Shown here piece by piece: positions 53,933 through 54,887 of a stretch of DNA of 54,887 nt. How positions within the stretch are numbered: position 1 is the stretch's first letter; every line of letters begins with the position of its first letter. This DNA is from Sphingobacteriales bacterium. Its GTDB lineage: Bacteria; Bacteroidota; Bacteroidia; Sphingobacteriales; Sphingobacteriaceae. The position numbers were made by a program, and so were the translations under genes. Location of the stretch: assembly GCA_015655115.1 (NCBI GenBank), contig JAATFQ010000032.1, positions 1 to 54,887 on the forward strand, given 5' to 3'. The notes beneath the pieces are model-generated. The model worked only from the letters and a program-made list of their open reading frames with translations. It had not been told where the DNA came from and searched no databases.

Positions 53933-54887
53933 ATGAAGAAAACAACGATTCCCATCGTAATGGGCTTGCTATGCCTTAATTTTTTGGCAATGGCGCAAAA
54001 GGTAACATCCGATGTGACTATTGCCAGTATCTATAATTACAAAACTTCTAGTGCCCGCCTTTCAGATTTTAAAGGCAAGGTGGTGATCCTCGACTTTTGG
54101 GCTACCTGGTGCACTTCCTGCCTGATTGCGCTTCCGAAGGCAGAACAACTGCAAAAGGAATTTGCTGGTAAACTACAGTTCCTTACTGTTACAAAGCAAA
54201 AAAAAGAAATAGTAGTCCCTTTTTTTGTAAAGTTTCATCAGAAAACGCCCTCGCTGATTCCTGCTATTACGGATGACCTTGTTTTAAGTAAAATGTTCCC
54301 ACACCGGTACATTCCGCATTATGTATGGCTGGACACAGCAGGACAATTAATTGCGACGACTGCTGCGGAGCAGATCACAAGGGAAAATATTAATCTTGTT
54401 TTAGCCGGTAAGTATGATGAATTGAAGTTTAAAGTAGATATGGAGGCTGGAAAGCCACTATTTCTAAATGCGGAACTGTTAAAAAATAATCAGGTTAAAC
54501 GCTATTCTCTCTTTTTTAAAGGCCAGTATGATGGATTGCCTACCGGAGTGAGCAGGTTAAAAGATTCATCTGGAACGCAGACCGGGCTTAACCTAGTTAA
54601 TCTCTCTTTGTTGGAGATCTATGAAAACCTGATGTATACCTTATTTGAACAGCAAGGTGACCGATACAGCCGGAAGCGGCTGATCGCTAAAGTGAATAAT
54701 TTGTCAGCAATTAATGGCAGCGGAAATTTAGCTCCCGCAAATTTATATACCTACAGCTATAATGCGCCGGAGTTAACCGGGCATTCTTTAGCAGGTAACA
54801 TGCTGGCTGAGCTAAATCGATATACTGAATTTACTGGTAGTATTGAAAAAATAAAGATGCCTTGCCTGGTACTGAGAAGAAGCAGCA
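53933..54887 (+). CDS. exported TlpA-like thioredoxin, 3' end cut by window
   Basis: At least 318 residues are encoded; the frame is still open at the window end. A signal peptide ends near AMAQ (about residue 22). The thioredoxin domain comes first, with RLSDFKGKVVILDFWATWC and the redox pair Cys60-x2-Cys63 (CTSC), and the cis-Pro-like segment YIPHYVWLD. A C-terminal extension of unknown fold follows (from about residue 160). N-terminal thioredoxin plus long extension is common in Bacteroidota proteins located next to SusC/SusD genes; a SusCD pair may lie beyond the window. Whether the upstream structured element controls this gene is unknown. Confidence 0.88.
   Translation, partial: MKKTTIPIVMGLLCLNFLAMAQKVTSDVTIASIYNYKTSSARLSDFKGKVVILDFWATWCTSCLIALPKAEQLQKEFAGKLQFLTVTKQKKEIVVPFFVKFHQKTPSLIPAITDDLVLSKMFPHRYIPHYVWLDTAGQLIATTAAEQITRENINLVLAGKYDELKFKVDMEAGKPLFLNAELLKNNQVKRYSLFFKGQYDGLPTGVSRLKDSSGTQTGLNLVNLSLLEIYENLMYTLFEQQGDRYSRKRLIAKVNNLSAINGSGNLAPANLYTYSYNAPELTGHSLAGNMLAELNRYTEFTGSIEKIKMPCLVLRRSS

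Noticed and set aside
1..54887. CRISPR arrays, tRNA or rRNA genes, insertion sequences, prophage
   Set aside because: No regularly spaced repeats, no tRNA or rRNA signature and no transposase or phage structural gene were found by reading the window.

Overview
The window looks like a chromosome segment of a Bacteroidota bacterium of the Sphingobacteriaceae, most like Pedobacter or a close relative. The evidence is an AT-rich sequence, a FecR/SusC/SusD nutrient-uptake unit with TlpA-type thioredoxins, UpxY-type antitermination, a WcaI/WcaF-style exopolysaccharide locus, and candidate TTTG / TAnnTTTG promoters. No rRNA, tRNA, CRISPR array or transposase was seen.

Layout. (1) 1-9436, plus strand: the end of a FecR-type anti-sigma factor, a TonB-dependent SusC transducer, its SusD lipoprotein, a periplasmic TlpA-like thioredoxin and an M16 metallopeptidase. 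This is a typical uptake and processing unit. (2) 9437-12860: a degraded response-regulator fragment, a GNAT acetyltransferase and a cytosolic prolyl oligopeptidase with a strong terminator. (3) 12982-18840: an assimilatory nitrite module. It holds the siroheme methyltransferase (minus) divergent from nirB-nirD-FNT channel-small envelope protein (plus), followed by a convergent FNR-like regulator. The regulator has an N-terminal Cys cluster, and an FNR-type palindrome lies just upstream of nirB. (4) 19078-23776: an accessory stretch of unrecognised genes. It includes two paralogous XRE regulators and copy 1 of a conserved structured element. (5) 23827-24887: an LCIB-family (theta-type) carbonic anhydrase homologue and a small membrane-associated protein. 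(6) 24958-44528, minus strand: a complete Wzx/Wzy-type exopolysaccharide operon. Reading in transcription order it encodes export lipoprotein, tyrosine autokinase, flippase, glycosyltransferases, polymerase, acetyltransferase, a CDP-sugar/C-methyl-sugar set, WcaI and an initiating sugar-phosphate transferase. (7) 44985-45946, plus strand: a divergent UpxY antiterminator and an HTH protein. (8) 46744-53158: EcsC, ThiD, a multi-PAS histidine kinase, a lone glycosyltransferase and small envelope proteins. (9) 53520-54887: copy 2 of the structured element, then a TlpA-like gene cut by the window end.

The most unusual feature is the pair of roughly 170-nt elements at 21425-21593 and 53520-53690. 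Both can fold into the same nested three-part stem with an inner hairpin whose sequence differs between copies but still pairs. Both also contain an 11-12 nt segment complementary to a segment beyond the closing stem, which predicts a large pseudoknot. They lie in the same orientation about 32 kb apart, around the exopolysaccharide locus. Copy 1 ends 9 nt before an ORF that resembles a TlpA N-terminal region; copy 2 lies about 240 nt before a TlpA-like gene. This fits a structured RNA, or a mobile structured element, that is not explained by the annotated genes.
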